Positions 7,639-7,755 of a stretch of DNA of 7,755 nt are shown piece after piece. Numbering within the stretch: position 1 is the first letter of the stretch; each line of letters opens with the position of its first letter. A program made the position numbers and the translations under genes. This DNA is from Actinomycetes bacterium (GTDB lineage Bacteria > Actinomycetota > Acidimicrobiia > Acidimicrobiales > Bog-793), in assembly GCA_021785095.1 (NCBI GenBank), contig JAJYGM010000274.1, forward strand, positions 1 through 7,755. The letters are read 5' to 3'. The notes below the pieces were generated by a model. It was not told the origin of the DNA. It did no database searches and saw nothing but the letters and a program-made list of their open reading frames with translations.

Positions 7639-7755
7639 GCTGGGGAGGGTAGCCGCCTGCTCGGGCCGCTGCGCCGAGCGACTCCAGGCGGTCGCGACGA
7701 AGACGACCGGTCAGCTGGCCGATCCAGCACGAGGAGGAGCTGAGCTGTCCTCGGT
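7639..7755. other. Upstream region of dnaG, no complete gene
   Basis: These 117 bases hold the candidate dnaG -10 element near the left side. On the minus strand a frame is open from the window edge to a TGA at 7711-7713 (14 codons, ending AGSAS). It could be the tail of an upstream gene, but it is too short to identify. An imperfect 12-bp palindrome (GGTCAGCTGGCC, 7709-7720) overlaps that stop. No gene start is visible on the plus strand. Confidence 0.3.
7646..7651 (-). promoter_or_regulatory. Candidate -10 element of a leaderless dnaG-sigA promoter
   Basis: On the minus strand, TACCCT (matching the actinobacterial TANNNT -10 pattern) is separated by exactly 7 nt from the dnaG GTG, so transcription would start at or within a base or two of the start codon. 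This fits the lack of any ribosome binding site there. No good -35 match is seen 17-18 bp further upstream, as is common for such promoters. This is a pattern match only; no transcription start is known. Confidence 0.4.

Noticed and set aside
7711..7755. C-terminal tail of an upstream minus-strand gene
   Set aside because: Only 14 codons are in the window. The frame is open to the edge, but this length is expected by chance and nothing is recognisable.
1..7755. Mobile elements, CRISPR arrays, defence or biosynthetic modules
   Set aside because: There is no transposase, integrase, repeat array or toxin-antitoxin-like pair. The tRNA is intact and I saw no attachment-site duplication of its 3' end. 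The window is accounted for by housekeeping genes.

Overview
The window comes from a high-GC bacterial chromosome and carries ordinary housekeeping genes. GTG starts, strong G/C preference at third codon positions, a 180-kDa-class NAD-glutamate dehydrogenase core and a dnaG-sigA pair all suggest Actinomycetota. A deep-branching class such as Acidimicrobiia is my best guess. That is inferred from protein style and gene order and was not tested by phylogeny.

Layout from left to right: (1) a PAP2-family membrane phosphatase gene on the minus strand; (2) a divergent, short intergenic region; (3) a large plus-strand gene for an NAD-specific glutamate dehydrogenase of about 1122 aa, which keeps the family catalytic core but lacks roughly the first third of the usual ~1600-aa protein; (4) a convergent spacer of about 250 bp with no convincing gene; (5) a complete tRNA-Asn(GTT) gene on the minus strand with encoded CCA; (6) a hairpin between this tRNA and the end of sigA; (7) the minus-strand pair dnaG then sigA (primary sigma factor), overlapping by an ATGA start/stop; (8) 117 bp upstream of dnaG with a candidate -10 element placed for a leaderless transcript starting at the dnaG GTG.

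dnaG and sigA form the core of the classical macromolecular synthesis operon, linking replication priming with transcription initiation; rpsU is not present in this window. tRNA-Asn lies just downstream on the same strand and may be read through from sigA or have its own promoter. The dehydrogenase and the phosphatase have no obvious functional link to this operon or to each other.

I found no mobile element, CRISPR array, phage gene, defence module or clearly new system. The points most worth a second look are the compact N-terminus of the glutamate dehydrogenase, the probable leaderless dnaG promoter, and the hairpin/-10 ambiguity before the tRNA.
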